This document shows, one piece after another, positions 27,197 to 42,513 of a DNA stretch of 64,000 nucleotides (its first letter is position 1; each line of letters starts with the position of its first letter). A program made the translations under genes and the position numbers. This DNA is from Modestobacter sp. L9-4 (GTDB lineage: Bacteria; Actinomycetota; Actinomycetes; Mycobacteriales; Geodermatophilaceae). The stretch covers positions 124,001 to 188,000 of the forward strand of contig NZ_CP077800.1 in assembly GCF_019112525.1 (NCBI RefSeq). The letters are read 5' to 3'. The notes beneath the pieces are model-generated. The model did no database searches and was not told the DNA's origin. It saw only the letters and a program-made list of their open reading frames with translations.

Positions 27197-28975
27197 TTAC
27201 AGGTACTGGCCGGTGTTGGTCGCGGTGTCGATGGCGCGGCCGCTCTCGGCGCCCTTGCCGCTGATGAGCGTGCGGATGTAGACGATCCGCTCGCCCTTCT
27301 TGCCCGAGATCCGCGCCCAGTCGTCGGGGTTGGTCGTGTTGGGCAGGTCCTCGTTCTCCTTGAACTCGTCCACGCACGCGGTCATCAGGTGCCCGACCCG
27401 CAGACCGCCGACCCCGGTCTCCAGACGGTCCTTGATCGCCATCTTCTTCGCGCGGTCGACGATGTTCTGCAGCATGGCGCCGGAGTTGAAGTCCTTGAAG
27501 TACAGGACCTCCTTGTCACCGTTGGCGTACGTGACCTCGAGGAACCGGTTCTCCTCGGTCTCGGTGTACATCCGCTCGACGGTGCTCTGGATCATCCCGG
27601 CGATGGTCGCCTCGCGGCTGCCGCCGTGCTCGGCCAGGTCGTCGGCGTGGATCGGCAGCGTGGTCGTGAGGTACTTGGTGAAGATGTCGCGCGCGGCCTC
27701 GGCGTCCGGACGCTCGATCTTGATCTTCACGTCGAGCCGGCCGGGGCGCAGGATCGCGGGGTCGATCATGTCCTCGCGGTTGGAGGCGCCGATGACGATG
27801 ACGTTCTCCAGCCCCTCCACGCCGTCGATCTCGCTCAGCAGCTGCGGCACGATCGTGGACTCGACGTCGGACGAGACGCCGGACCCGCGGGTGCGGAAGA
27901 TCGAGTCCATCTCGTCGAAGAAGACGATGACCGGCGTGCCCTCGCTGGCCTTCTCCCGGGCGCGCTGGAACACCAGGCGGATGTGCCGCTCGGTCTCACC
28001 GACGTACTTGTTGAGCAGCTCGGGGCCCTTGATGTTGAGGAAGAAGGACTTCCCCTGACTCCGGTCGGCGTCGCCGTTGAGCTCGGCGACCTTCTTGGCG
28101 AGGGAGTTGGCCACCGCCTTGGCGATGAGCGTCTTCCCGCAGCCGGGCGGGCCGTAGAGCAGGATCCCCTTCGGCGGGCGCAGCTCGTACTCGCGGAACA
28201 GGTCGGCGTGCAGGAACGGCAGCTCGACGGCGTCGCGGATCTGCTCGATCTGCCGGGAGAGCCCACCGATGTCGGAGTAGTCGATGTCGGGGACCTCCTC
28301 CAGCACGAGCTCCTCGACCTCGCTCTTGGGGATCCGCTCGAACACGTAGCCCGACCGGGGCTCCAGCAGCAGCGAGTCACCGCTGCGCAGCGGCTGCCCG
28401 TCGAGGGAGTCGGCCAGCCAGACCACGCGCTCCTCGTCGGTGTGCCCGACGACCAGGGCGCGGCGCGGCATGCCCGGCAGCGGCTCGAGCAGCTCCTTGA
28501 GCGTGACGACGTCACCGGCCCGCTCGAAGCCCTGGGCGGCGACCACGTTCATCGCCTCGTTGAGCATGACCTCCTGGCCGTGCTGCAGCCCGTCGAGCTC
28601 GACCTCCGGGGAGACCGCGACCCGCAGCTTGCGGCCGCCGGTGAAGACGTCGACCGTGCCGTCCTCGCAGCGGTCGAGGAAGACGCCGTAGCCGTTGGGC
28701 GGCTGGGCCAGCCGCTCGACCTCCTCCTTCAGCGTCACCAGCTGGTCGCGCGCCTCGCGCAGCGTGCCGGCCAGCTTGTCGTTGCGCTCGGAGAGGAAGG
28801 CCGCGCGGGCCTCGGCCTCGGACAGGCGCTCCTCCAGCGCGCGCACCTGGCGCGGGCTGTCGGACACCTTGCGTCGCAGCAGGCCGATCTCCTCCTCGAG
28901 GTAGGAGATCTGGCTGATCAGAGAGGCGACGTCACGCTCACGCCGCGCACGGAACTCGTCGGGACCCAGGGCCAT
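27197..28975 (-). CDS. arc: Proteasome-associated AAA ATPase ARC/Mpa
   Basis: 592 residues: N-terminal coiled coil (about 10-90) that captures Pup, tandem OB domains (about 95-245), and an AAA domain with GPPGCGKT near 285 and DEMDS near 355. The C-terminal GQYL matches the motif that docks Mpa into PrcA pockets. It unfolds pupylated proteins into the 20S core. The ATG at 28975 with GGAGG 7 nt upstream gives [15 protein letters not shown]. Downstream of trmI. Confidence 0.95.
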   Translation of the reverse strand: MALGPDEFRARRERDVASLISQISYLEEEIGLLRRKVSDSPRQVRALEERLSEAEARAAFLSERNDKLAGTLREARDQLVTLKEEVERLAQPPNGYGVFLDRCEDGTVDVFTGGRKLRVAVSPEVELDGLQHGQEVMLNEAMNVVAAQGFERAGDVVTLKELLEPLPGMPRRALVVGHTDEERVVWLADSLDGQPLRSGDSLLLEPRSGYVFERIPKSEVEELVLEEVPDIDYSDIGGLSRQIEQIRDAVELPFLHADLFREYELRPPKGILLYGPPGCGKTLIAKAVANSLAKKVAELNGDADRSQGKSFFLNIKGPELLNKYVGETERHIRLVFQRAREKASEGTPVIVFFDEMDSIFRTRGSGVSSDVESTIVPQLLSEIDGVEGLENVIVIGASNREDMIDPAILRPGRLDVKIKIERPDAEAARDIFTKYLTTTLPIHADDLAEHGGSREATIAGMIQSTVERMYTETEENRFLEVTYANGDKEVLYFKDFNSGAMLQNIVDRAKKMAIKDRLETGVGGLRVGHLMTACVDEFKENEDLPNTTNPDDWARISGKKGERIVYIRTLISGKGAESGRAIDTATNTGQYL

Positions 28976-29128
28976 CGCGCACCTCCACACACATCGGGGG
29001 GAGCATCGGAGCAAGCTCAGGCGCCAATCTATACACGCCGGGACCGACCGCGCCGCCGTTGTGGAACAGCTGCGCGCGGGTGGGCCCCGGCGTCATCCAC
29101 CCGACACGTGCGGGCGGTCACGAGCGGG

Positions 29129-31175
<2,047 letters not shown>

Positions 31176-31181
<6 letters not shown>

Positions 31182-31277
31182 CCGGAGCACCGGCCTGACC
31201 GGGCCACCTGTCCGACCCGGACACCGGCCTGACCCGGACACCCGTCTGGCCGGACCTCGCCCTGACCGGAGCACCGG
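31176..31277. repeat. Six imperfect 17-bp tandem repeats
   Basis: Consensus GYCTGACCGGRCACCGG repeats six times without gaps, starting at the stop codon of the RecB-like gene and filling the space before the convergent methyltransferase. No protein or hairpin is evident. Confidence 0.8.
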
Positions 31278-31303
31278 CGGCACCGTGACCGGGACGGCGG
31301 TCC

Positions 31304-32065
31304 TCAGGGACGCCCGGTCTCCGCTGTGCCCAGGTCGTGCAGCAGCACCGTCGCGAAGCCCAGTTCGCGCCGCCACCCCCGGACCCACATGTCGCGGTGC
31401 TCACGGGCGGTGGCCAGGGCCTGCTCCCGGTCCTCGACGGTCCGGGCGTCCTGCAGCGCCCAGGCGACCAGCGAGCCGGTCCAGGAGAACTCGTAGTCGT
31501 CCCACTCGGCCAGTGAGCTGACGTGCCCGTAGCCGGGCTCGAAGCCGTGCACCCGGGCGCGGTCGAGCAGGCCGATCAGGTCGGTCAGGCCGCCGGGCCA
31601 GTCCCCCACCGCCTCCAGCGCCGCCGCCGACGGCGGGCCCTCCCAGATGCCGTCACCCAGCAGCACCTGGCCACCGGGTCGCAGATGGCGGCGCACCGCG
31701 GCCAGCGTCCCGTCCAGCCCGCCGAAGGCGTGGCTGGCGCCGACGCACAGCACCACGTCGAACACGCCGCCGGCCCAGCCGGCGGCGTCCCCCTGCTCCC
31801 AGTGCACCCGGTCGCCCACCCCGCGCTCCCAGGCGGCGGTCACCACGTCCGCGGGCAGGTCGAGGTCGAGCCCGACCCCGGTCGCCGTGGGGTGCGCGGC
31901 CAGCAGCTCGGTCAGCCAGACGCCGTGCCCGCAGCCGAGGTCGACCGCGCGGCCTCCCTCGGGAAGGACCAGCCGCTCGACCAACGTCGCAACCTTCGCC
32001 GGTGACACCGGCGCGGCCACCGGGTGGTGGGCATGGGCGATGTCGCTGAGCTCGCTGCGGTCCAT
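31304..32065 (-). CDS. Class I SAM-dependent methyltransferase
   Basis: 253 residues with SAM-binding motif I VDLGCGHGVWLTELL near 40, the acidic loop GVGLDLDLP near 63, VLCVGASHAFGG near 105 and RPGGQVLLGDGIWEGP near 128. The fold is a small-molecule-type methyltransferase; target unknown. ATG start with no strong ribosome site visible. The 110 bp before the HAD gene contain an imperfect GGTTTCCCGG hairpin (32103-32127). Confidence 0.82.
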   Translation of the reverse strand: MDRSELSDIAHAHHPVAAPVSPAKVATLVERLVLPEGGRAVDLGCGHGVWLTELLAAHPTATGVGLDLDLPADVVTAAWERGVGDRVHWEQGDAAGWAGGVFDVVLCVGASHAFGGLDGTLAAVRRHLRPGGQVLLGDGIWEGPPSAAALEAVGDWPGGLTDLIGLLDRARVHGFEPGYGHVSSLAEWDDYEFSWTGSLVAWALQDARTVEDREQALATAREHRDMWVRGWRRELGFATVLLHDLGTAETGRP

Positions 32066-32176
32066 CGGCGCACCGTGCCACCCGCCGCACCGACGGTCGA
32101 CCGGGTTTCCCGGTCCGGCCCGGGAACCTGCCGACCTCTCCTGCCCAGCCGTGTCCGCGACCGCCCGACCCTCAGG

Positions 32177-32905
32177 TCAGGCCGCAGGGCTCCCCACGGC
32201 CAGGAAGCCGTCCAGGTCCTCGATGGTCAGGCCTTCCAGCGACAGCCGCAGGGTCAGACCGGGCTGTGGTTGCAGTCGCTGTACCAGCGGCACACCCAGC
32301 ACGGACGCCCCGGCGGCCAGCCCGGACGTCGTCCCGACCAGCGAGTCCTCGATGACCAGGCTGGACGCGGGGTCGACGTCCAGGTCCGTCATCGCCTTGC
32401 GGTAGGGCGCCGGGTCGGGCTTGCGCGCCCCGGCCTCGTCACCGCAGACGGTGACGTCGAAGGGGTCGGTGCCCAGCTCGGCGGTGATCCGGTCGAGCAC
32501 GAGCTCGGCGACGCGCCGCGGGGTGGTGGTCACCAGCGCGGTGCGGAGCCCGGCTGCGCGCACGGTGGCCAGCAGCTCCCGGGCGCCAGGGCGCCACGGC
32601 ATGCCGCGGCTGGTCATCAGGGCGGCGGTCTCGTCCTCGACCCAGCGGGCGTCGGCCTCGGCGTCCTGGATGGCGGGGTCGAGCCCCAGGTCGGCGTAGA
32701 TGATCTCCATGGCGGCGAGCATCGAGGTGCCGGCGGTGCGCTCCCGTGCCTCGGCCGACAGGGCGCCGCCCAGCTGCGCGGCCAGGGCGTACATGGCCTC
32801 GCCCCACAGGTCCTCGGTCTCGACCAGCGTGCCGTCCATGTCGAACAGCACTGCCTGCAGTCGCTGTAATGAGCCGGACGGGTGGTCGACGGGGGTCTCG
32901 GACAC
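32177..32905 (-). CDS. HAD superfamily hydrolase, subfamily IA
   Basis: 242 residues with HAD motif I LFDMDGTLVETE near 20 (nucleophile Asp and acid/base Asp), a helical cap, motif II TALVTTTPRR near 122, and motif III/IV KPDPAPY...VIEDSLVGTTSG near 165-190. It resembles beta-phosphoglucomutase-like phosphatases. TAGACT lies 7 nt before the GTG. Confidence 0.88.
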   Translation of the reverse strand: MSETPVDHPSGSLQRLQAVLFDMDGTLVETEDLWGEAMYALAAQLGGALSAEARERTAGTSMLAAMEIIYADLGLDPAIQDAEADARWVEDETAALMTSRGMPWRPGARELLATVRAAGLRTALVTTTPRRVAELVLDRITAELGTDPFDVTVCGDEAGARKPDPAPYRKAMTDLDVDPASSLVIEDSLVGTTSGLAAGASVLGVPLVQRLQPQPGLTLRLSLEGLTIEDLDGFLAVGSPAA

Positions 32906-32950
32906 GCGCGACAGTCTAGGGACGCCGTCCCGGCTGCCCCGGCCGTCGGC

Positions 32951-33670
32951 TCAGGCGGGGTGGGTGCCGGTCATCGTGGCGAACACGATGATGTTGTCCT
33001 CGTAGCTGCGGGCGCTCTTGTCGAACGCGCCGCCACAGGTGATCAGCCGCAGCTGGGCGTCCGGGGTGTCGCCGTAGACCTCGATGGTCGGGAAGTCGTC
33101 CTTGGGGTGGCGCTCCACCCGGTCGACGGCGAACACCGCGACGGTGCCGTCGGCGCGGGTCACCTCGACCTCGTCGCCGGGCTTCATGGCCCCGAGCTCG
33201 AAGAAGACACCGGGCCCGGCAGCGGCCGAGTCCACGTGTCCGAGCAGCAGGGCCGGCCCGACGGCGCCGGGGGCCGGGCCGCGCTCGTACCAGCCGGCCT
33301 GGTCGTTGGGGCCCAGCGGCGGCACCTGGACGGTCCCGTCGTCGTTGAGGCCGAGCTTCAGCAGGTCGCTGGTCACCCCGATGGCCGGCACGCTGAGCGA
33401 CACCGGTGCAGCGACCGGTTCCGCCGGGGCCTGGCTCGCGGTGGCCGGCGGAGCCGCCGGCGCGAGGGAGGACGGCGCCGCGGACGACGGCATCGCGGTG
33501 GTCGGCGCGGCGGCGGACGACGTCACGCCCGGGTCGGCGGCGGCCGGCTGGGGTGCCCGCTCCTGCCCGGTGACCGAGATGACGACGGCGACGAGGGCCA
33601 CGACGGCCAGCACCACGGCCAGCAGCGTCCAGGTGCGGGAACTCGGCCGGCGGCCGGTGTGCTCGCTCAC
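32951..33670 (-). CDS. Class F sortase
   Basis: 239 residues: an uncleaved N-terminal membrane anchor (TWTLLAVVLAVVALVAVVIS, residues 13-32), an Ala/Pro/Ser linker, then the sortase barrel with LLGHVDS (catalytic His near 145), RLITCGGAFD (Cys near 212) and the Arg-containing SARSYEDN. Class F sortases cleave sorting signals outside the membrane. GTG start. The next gene downstream-of-promoter order (33772-34545, same strand, upstream) encodes a plausible anchored substrate. Confidence 0.88.
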   Translation of the reverse strand: MSEHTGRRPSSRTWTLLAVVLAVVALVAVVISVTGQERAPQPAAADPGVTSSAAAPTTAMPSSAAPSSLAPAAPPATASQAPAEPVAAPVSLSVPAIGVTSDLLKLGLNDDGTVQVPPLGPNDQAGWYERGPAPGAVGPALLLGHVDSAAAGPGVFFELGAMKPGDEVEVTRADGTVAVFAVDRVERHPKDDFPTIEVYGDTPDAQLRLITCGGAFDKSARSYEDNIIVFATMTGTHPA

Positions 33671-33771
33671 GGCGGTCCTTCCAGGGGCGGGCGGGGAGGG
33701 GATGTGCGGCGGTGCTGGTGGCGCGGGGACGGGCCGCGCGGGGAGGTGCTCCCCGCGCGGCCCGAGCCGGA

Positions 33772-34545
33772 TCAGGCCTGGTCGGCCTGACGACGGCGGT
33801 AGGCGACGGCGCCGGCGGCGACGGCACCGGCGGCGGCGAGGGCACCGACGCCCATGACCGCGGTGTTCTCCGTGCCGGCGGTGCTGCCCGCACCGGTCTC
33901 AGCGCCACCGATCGGAGCGGCACCCATCTGCGCGACCTTCAGCCCACCACAGGCGGCGGGGGCGGTGGCCTCCATGGGCAGCGAGGGGTCGAGGTCGCTC
34001 TTGACGTCACCGTCGTAGGCACCGGACCCGTCCTTGTCGACACCGTGCAGCACGAGCACGGCGGTGCCGGCCTCGAACGCCGCGTGGACGTCGTCGGTGA
34101 CCTCGAAGGTGCGCTCGTAGCTGATCGTGCCGTTGTCGGCGGTCGGGAACCGGTCGATCGCCAGGCCGCTGGTCGGGCTGGTGTCACCGGAGGTGGTCAG
34201 CGAGGTGCCGATGGCGCCGTAGTACTTGGCGGCCTCGGTGACGCTGACGAAGCCGTCCTTGTCCGCGTCGTCGGCGAGGTCGTTGCTGGGGCAGGTGCCC
34301 ATCGCGCCGATGTGGAAGTGCTGGGCGTGCGGGGAGCCGGCGAGCAGGCCCTTGGCCTCGATCATGACGGTCGCGGTGTTGCCGTCCAGGGTGACCATGC
34401 CGGTGCCGGTCACGCCGGAGGCGTTCACCGAGCCCAGGGTGGCCTGGTAGCTGTGCGGGCCCTCGTGGGCCGAGGCGGCGGTCATGGTCAGCAGCGGGAA
34501 CGCCGCGGCGATCGCCAGGGCCGGGAGTGCGTATGCCTTGCGCAT
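33772..34545 (-). CDS. Secreted CHRD-domain protein with EF-hand loop and C-terminal sorting-like region
   Basis: 257 residues: a Sec signal peptide (cleavage after ASA, near 26), a CHRD-like beta domain with VTGTGMVTLDGNTATV and GSPHAQHFHIG, an exact EF-hand calcium loop DADKDGFVSVTE near 93-104 and a second DKDGSG turn near 170. The C-terminus has GGAETGAGSTAGTE, a hydrophobic helix and RRR, the layout of a sortase signal but without canonical LPXTG. It is next to a class F sortase on the same strand. GAGGAG ribosome site. Confidence 0.75.
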   Translation of the reverse strand: MRKAYALPALAIAAAFPLLTMTAASAHEGPHSYQATLGSVNASGVTGTGMVTLDGNTATVMIEAKGLLAGSPHAQHFHIGAMGTCPSNDLADDADKDGFVSVTEAAKYYGAIGTSLTTSGDTSPTSGLAIDRFPTADNGTISYERTFEVTDDVHAAFEAGTAVLVLHGVDKDGSGAYDGDVKSDLDPSLPMEATAPAACGGLKVAQMGAAPIGGAETGAGSTAGTENTAVMGVGALAAAGAVAAGAVAYRRRQADQA

Positions 34546-34878
34546 GGTGTGCTCCTCGTTCTCGGAGTGCTGCCACGCCCTCGGGAGGAGGTGACAGCGG
34601 ACGGCGGGTGGTCGCCGCTCGCCCTCGTCGTCGGTGGGCGCACCGGTGCGCCCCCGCCGTGGAACAGTCCGGCAGCACCGGACCGCCGGCAGGTCCCCCC
34701 AGCGGGATCTCCCCCGCTGCCGCGCCGACTGCACCGTGTTCGCAGCGAGGTGGTGGATCGGTTCAGTGCCCGGCAAGAACGGGCTGGGCGCCCGCTGTGC
34801 GCCCGCCCCCACTGCTCCTGCTCCGCCGGCGCACAGGCGGCGCCGAACCGGAAGACCGGTCGCTGACGAACACCTGTC
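34546..34878. other. Divergent intergenic region, CHRD gene / copC
   Basis: 333 bp between divergent genes. It contains the CHRD gene's ribosome site at one end and no recognisable Shine-Dalgarno sequence before copC at the other. I see no clear operator, riboswitch or convincing small gene. Confidence 0.4.
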
Positions 34879-35517
34879 ATGACCGCACCGCGAGCGCTGC
34901 CCTCCTCCCGGACCGTCGTCCACCGACGCCGGTGGCAGACGCTCCTGGTCGGCACGCTGGCCGCGGTCCTCCTCGGCGCCGGGACCCTGCCGGCCCAGGC
35001 GCACGACGCGCTCGTCGGCACCGTCCCGCTCAACACCGAGACCCTGACCACCTCCCCGGCGACCGTGGAGCTCACCTTCACCGAGGAGCCGCTGCCGCTG
35101 GGCACCGAAGTGCGGGTGGTCGGTCCGGACGGCGCGGAGGCCTCCTCCGGTGCGGCCGAGATCCGCGGCACCACGGTCGTCCAGGCCCTGGCACCCTCGC
35201 TGCCGGCGGGCGCCTACGCCGTCGAGTGGCGCAGCACCTCCTCCGACGGCCACGGGCTCACCGGCACCCTCACCTTCACCGTCGCGGCCGGCACCCCGGC
35301 CAGTGCCTCCTCCTCGGCCACCCCGGCGCCCGGGACGACCCAGGCAGCGGCGGCAGCCGGGACGACAGCGGCAGCCGGGACGACGACGGCCCCGCAGCCG
35401 GCGGCGGCCAGTGGTCCCGCGGACTCCGGTCCGCCCACCGGTTGGCTGGTGGCCGGGGTGGTCGTGCTGGCCGCCCTCGGCGCGCTGTTGGCGCTGCGCC
35501 TGCGCAGGCGGGCATGA
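34879..35517 (+). CDS. copC: CopC-domain copper resistance protein
   Basis: 212 residues. A signal peptide ends at AQA, which leaves His as residue 1 of the mature protein (AHDALVGTVPLN), the expected copper ligand. A CopC Ig-like domain follows (to about 130) with DGHGLTG holding the second His. After a Ser/Thr/Ala/Pro linker a transmembrane helix (WLVAGVVVLAALGALLALRL) and RRR anchor it in the membrane. It binds periplasm-side Cu(II) and hands it to the co-encoded CopD; the TGA overlaps the copD ATG. Confidence 0.88.
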   Translation: MTAPRALPSSRTVVHRRRWQTLLVGTLAAVLLGAGTLPAQAHDALVGTVPLNTETLTTSPATVELTFTEEPLPLGTEVRVVGPDGAEASSGAAEIRGTTVVQALAPSLPAGAYAVEWRSTSSDGHGLTGTLTFTVAAGTPASASSSATPAPGTTQAAAAAGTTAAAGTTTAPQPAAASGPADSGPPTGWLVAGVVVLAALGALLALRLRRRA

Positions 35518-36959
35518 GCACCACCGCGCCGGTCGCGCCGCTCCGCACGGAGCAGCCGCCGGCCGTCCCGGGCCCGCGGACGGGCCGCCGAGCGGTCGTC
35601 TGGACCGCGGCCGCGGTCGCCCTGGTGCTGGTGCTGCTCGGCGGGATGGCGGTCGGCGGGGCCTCCGAGGCCGTGCCCGACGGGCTGAGCGACCCGGGCC
35701 CGCTGGTCGACCAGGGCGCCTCCGTGGTGACGCTGATCGGCCGGATCGCGTCCGTGGGCACGATCGGCGCGCTGCTGTTCGCCGCCGTCCTGCTGCCGGG
35801 CGGAGCGGGCACGCTGGCGCCCTCGGCCCGGCGGGCGGCGCGCGCCGCGTCGGTCTGGGCCCTGGCCTGGGCGGTGGCGACCGCACTCGGCGCGTTCCTC
35901 ACCGTGTGCCGGCTGGTGGGCCGGACGCCGACGTCGGTCCCGCTGTCGGCGGTGCGCGTCTTCCTCCTCGACACCGGGGCGGGGCAGGCCGTGCTCATCG
36001 TCCTGGCGCTGACCCTCGCCGTCGCCGCAGCGGCGCGCCGCTGCGCCGGTGTCCTCGGCGCCTGGGTGCTGCTGCTGGCCGCGGTGGCCGCACTGGTGGT
36101 CCCGGCCGTGCTCACCGGGCACTCCTCGACCGCCGACGACCACCTGCTCGCGGTCACCACCCTGGCCGTGCACGTCGCCGCGGCGAGCCTGTGGATCGGC
36201 GGGCTCGGTGCCCTCCTGGTGTTCGGCCGCCGGGACGAGCGGCTGACCACCGCAGTGGGACGGTTCAGCCGCCTTGCCCTGCTGTGCCTGCTGGCCACCG
36301 GGATCACCGGGGTCGTCGCCGCGTCGGTGGTCCTGGGCGGCCCCGCGGCCGTCGTCGACGCCGTCGGCACCGGCTACGGCTGGCTGCTGCTGGGCAAGAC
36401 GCTGGGGCTGGTCGTGCTCGGCGTCCTGGGCTGGCAGCACCGCCGCCGCACGGTGCCGCAGCTGGCGGCCGGGCGACCCGGTGCGTTCCGCCGGCTCGCG
36501 GTCGTCGAGGTCTTCGTCATGCTGGCCACGGTGGCGCTGGCCGTCGCGCTGGGCTCCTCCCCTCCCCCGGCCGCCGCCGCACCGACCACGGCCGCCGTGG
36601 CCGGCCCCGCGTCGACCGGCCCGGCGACCTCGGACCCCGCGGCACCTGCCCCGGCGGGCACCACCCCGCCGCCGAAGGCCGGTGGTCCCATGGCCGGTCA
36701 CGACCACGGCCCGCTCACCGTGGGGGTGCTGGTCGACGGCACCCGCTTCCACGTCGCCCACCCCGTCGCGGCCGGGTCGCGGGTCTCCGTGTTCAACGGC
36801 AGCGGCCAGCAGGTCACCCTCACCGCGGCCGACGGCTCCTTCGACGTCACCGTCCCCGCCGGCTCCCTGATGACCTTCCGGGCCCCCGACCAGCCCGGCG
36901 AGCACCCCTTCACCAGTCGCCACTCCGCGTCCTACGCCGACGTCCTCGTCGTCGAGTAG
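35514..36959 (+). CDS. copD: CopD-like copper transport protein with C-terminal cupredoxin-like domain
   Basis: 481 residues. About eight transmembrane helices form a CopD region (residues 25-345) with TGHSSTADDHLL and AVHVAAASLWIGGLGAL in the family's conserved positions. After an Ala/Pro/Thr linker comes AGHDHG and a 90-residue beta domain (362-481) ending PGEHPFTSRHSASYADVLVVE, resembling a cupredoxin. This would import copper and present a C-terminal copper site outside. The ATG overlaps the copC stop (ATGA). Confidence 0.85.
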   Translation: MSTTAPVAPLRTEQPPAVPGPRTGRRAVVWTAAAVALVLVLLGGMAVGGASEAVPDGLSDPGPLVDQGASVVTLIGRIASVGTIGALLFAAVLLPGGAGTLAPSARRAARAASVWALAWAVATALGAFLTVCRLVGRTPTSVPLSAVRVFLLDTGAGQAVLIVLALTLAVAAAARRCAGVLGAWVLLLAAVAALVVPAVLTGHSSTADDHLLAVTTLAVHVAAASLWIGGLGALLVFGRRDERLTTAVGRFSRLALLCLLATGITGVVAASVVLGGPAAVVDAVGTGYGWLLLGKTLGLVVLGVLGWQHRRRTVPQLAAGRPGAFRRLAVVEVFVMLATVALAVALGSSPPPAAAAPTTAAVAGPASTGPATSDPAAPAPAGTTPPPKAGGPMAGHDHGPLTVGVLVDGTRFHVAHPVAAGSRVSVFNGSGQQVTLTAADGSFDVTVPAGSLMTFRAPDQPGEHPFTSRHSASYADVLVVE

Positions 36960-37001
36960 CGGCCCCGCCCCGCGTGAGGGCGCCCGCTAGCGTGCGGGCC
37001 C

Positions 37002-37526
37002 ATGAGCGTGAGGCTGCGACCCCGGACGGCGAACGACGGGGAGGTCCTGTTCCGCATCGCCGCTGAGCTGGAGACCTGGGAGGAGCGGACGGCCGGCACA
37101 CCGGCCCCGCTCACCCGGGAGGAGTTCGACGCTCGGCTGTCCCGCAGCGCCGAGGGTGATCCCGTCGAGAAGGGCCTCACCTTCGTGGTCGACGAGGACG
37201 GCGCCGCCGTCGGCAGCGCCGTCCTGTTCGGGTTCGACCGGCTGGCCCGCCACGCCGAGGCGGGGGTCAGCCTGCTGCCCGAGGCGCGGGGCCGCGGCAT
37301 CGGGACCACGGCCGTCACCCAGCTCGTCGAGTTCGGCTTCACCCGCTGCAACCTCCGCCGCGTCCACCTCCAGGCGATCGCGTCGAACACCGGCGCGATC
37401 CGTGCCTACGAGAAGGCGGGGTTCGTGGTCGAGGGCCGGCTGCGCCAGCACGCCTGGGTGCGGGGCGCGTACGAGGACGTCGTCCTGATGGGTCTCCTCC
37501 GCTCGGACCACACCGCCGGCGCGTGA
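37002..37526 (+). CDS. GNAT family N-acetyltransferase
   Basis: 174 residues. EAGVSLLPEARGRGIGTTAV near 85-104 holds the acetyl-CoA-binding R-G-R-G-I-G, and NLRRVHLQAIASNTGAIRAYEKAGF near 112-137 is motif B. TAGCGT lies 8 nt before the ATG. Acceptor unknown; it lies 42 bp after copD on the same strand. Confidence 0.83.
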   Translation: MSVRLRPRTANDGEVLFRIAAELETWEERTAGTPAPLTREEFDARLSRSAEGDPVEKGLTFVVDEDGAAVGSAVLFGFDRLARHAEAGVSLLPEARGRGIGTTAVTQLVEFGFTRCNLRRVHLQAIASNTGAIRAYEKAGFVVEGRLRQHAWVRGAYEDVVLMGLLRSDHTAGA

Positions 37527-37535
37527 TCCGCCCGG

Positions 37536-37586
37536 CCCCGGTGCAGGGCCCCGCCGCGAGCTCGCTCGTGGCGGGGGGCACCGGGG
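37536..37586. terminator. Bidirectional hairpin terminator, GNAT/metH
   Basis: Nested arms CCCCGGTGC/GCACCGGGG and CCCCGCC/GGCGGGG form a long stem between the convergent acetyltransferase and metH genes. Confidence 0.75.
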
Positions 37587-37590
37587 TCCG

Positions 37591-41400
<3,810 letters not shown>

Positions 41401-41542
41401 GGGTGCGTCCTCGGGTCGTCGATCGGGCACGGGATCACGGGCGTCCGGCGCCAGGGCCCTGGCAACGCCGACGGGCAGCAGCGCCTCGTCGTCCTCGAAC
41501 AACTCCCCCCATGGTCCCACTCCCGTCCACCCGCTCGCCGGA

Positions 41543-41564
41543 CGCCGGACGCCGGCGTCCGGCG
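41543..41564. promoter_or_regulatory. 22-bp perfect palindrome between metH and the PAC2 gene
   Basis: CGCCGGACGCC followed by its exact reverse complement, in the divergent control region; a GC-rich partial copy (GCCGGAC) precedes it. It could be an operator or a cruciform-forming sequence. Confidence 0.5.
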
Positions 41565-41615
41565 GGTGCCGTCGGGCACGGGGACCTGGTGGCGGGATCG
41601 ACGTAGGCTCGACCG

Positions 41616-42485
41616 GTGATCGATCCGAAGTCCGACGCAGACGACCTGCCCGAGCTGGACGACCCGGTGGTCGTGGTGGCTTTCGAGGGGTGGAACGACG
41701 CCGGGGACGCCGCCACGGGTGCCGTCGAGCACCTGGAGCTCATCTGGGACGCGACCCCGCTCGCCGCGCTGGACCCCGAGGACTACTACGACTTCCAGGT
41801 CAACCGCCCCACCGTGTCCCTGGTCGACGGCGTCAGCCGCCGCCTGGAGTGGCCGACCACCCGCATCTCGGTGGCCAAGCCCCCGGGCAGCGACCGGCAC
41901 GTCGTCCTCATCCGCGGCATCGAGCCGAACATGCGCTGGCGCAGCTTCTGCGACGAGCTGATCGGCATCTGCCAGGAGCTGGGCGTGACCACCGTGGTCG
42001 CCCTCGGCGCACTGCTCGCCGACACCCCGCACACCCGCCCCACGCCGGTGAGCGGCTCGGCCTACGACGCCGAGTCCGCCCGCCAGTGGGGCGTGGAGAC
42101 CTCCCGCTACGAGGGGCCCACCGGCATCCTCGGGGTCTTCGCCGACGCGTGCGTGCAGACCGGGCTGCCGGCGGTGAGCTTCTGGGCCGCGGTGCCGCAC
42201 TACGTGTCCCAGCCGCCCTCGCCGCGGGCCACCATCGCCCTGCTCCAGCGGGTCGAGGAGGTCCTGGAGCTCACCGTGCCGCTCGGTGCCCTGCCGCAGC
42301 AGGCCGACGAGTGGGTGACCACGGTCGACGAGATGGCCCAGGAGGACGAGGAGGTCGTGGAGTACGTGCGGTCCCTGGAGGAGCGCGCCACCGCCACCGA
42401 CCTGTCCCAGGCCAACGGCGACCAGATCGCGCGGGAGTTCGAGCGCTACCTCAAGCGCCGCGGCACCACCGGCGGCGCCAGCTAG
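41616..42485 (+). CDS. PAC2 family protein
   Basis: 289 residues of the PAC2 (proteasome assembly chaperone-like) family: [18 protein letters not shown] near 20-37, DFQVNRPTV near 62, [15 protein letters not shown] near 102, and [13 protein letters not shown] with [15 protein letters not shown] near 170-195. Eukaryotic relatives assist 20S assembly; the bacterial role is unproved, but the neighbourhood contains the whole Pup-proteasome. TAGGCT exactly 6 nt before the GTG marks a leaderless start. The C-terminal 50 residues are acidic and helical. Confidence 0.88.
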   Translation: MIDPKSDADDLPELDDPVVVVAFEGWNDAGDAATGAVEHLELIWDATPLAALDPEDYYDFQVNRPTVSLVDGVSRRLEWPTTRISVAKPPGSDRHVVLIRGIEPNMRWRSFCDELIGICQELGVTTVVALGALLADTPHTRPTPVSGSAYDAESARQWGVETSRYEGPTGILGVFADACVQTGLPAVSFWAAVPHYVSQPPSPRATIALLQRVEEVLELTVPLGALPQQADEWVTTVDEMAQEDEEVVEYVRSLEERATATDLSQANGDQIAREFERYLKRRGTTGGAS

Positions 42486-42513
42486 TCCGCGCCGCTCCAC
42501 TCTCGACCACCCC

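Noticed and set aside
41401-41615. Cobalamin or SAM riboswitch upstream of metH
   Set aside because: No B12-box, SAM-II or SAM-IV core found; only a palindrome and a leaderless promoter of the divergent gene.
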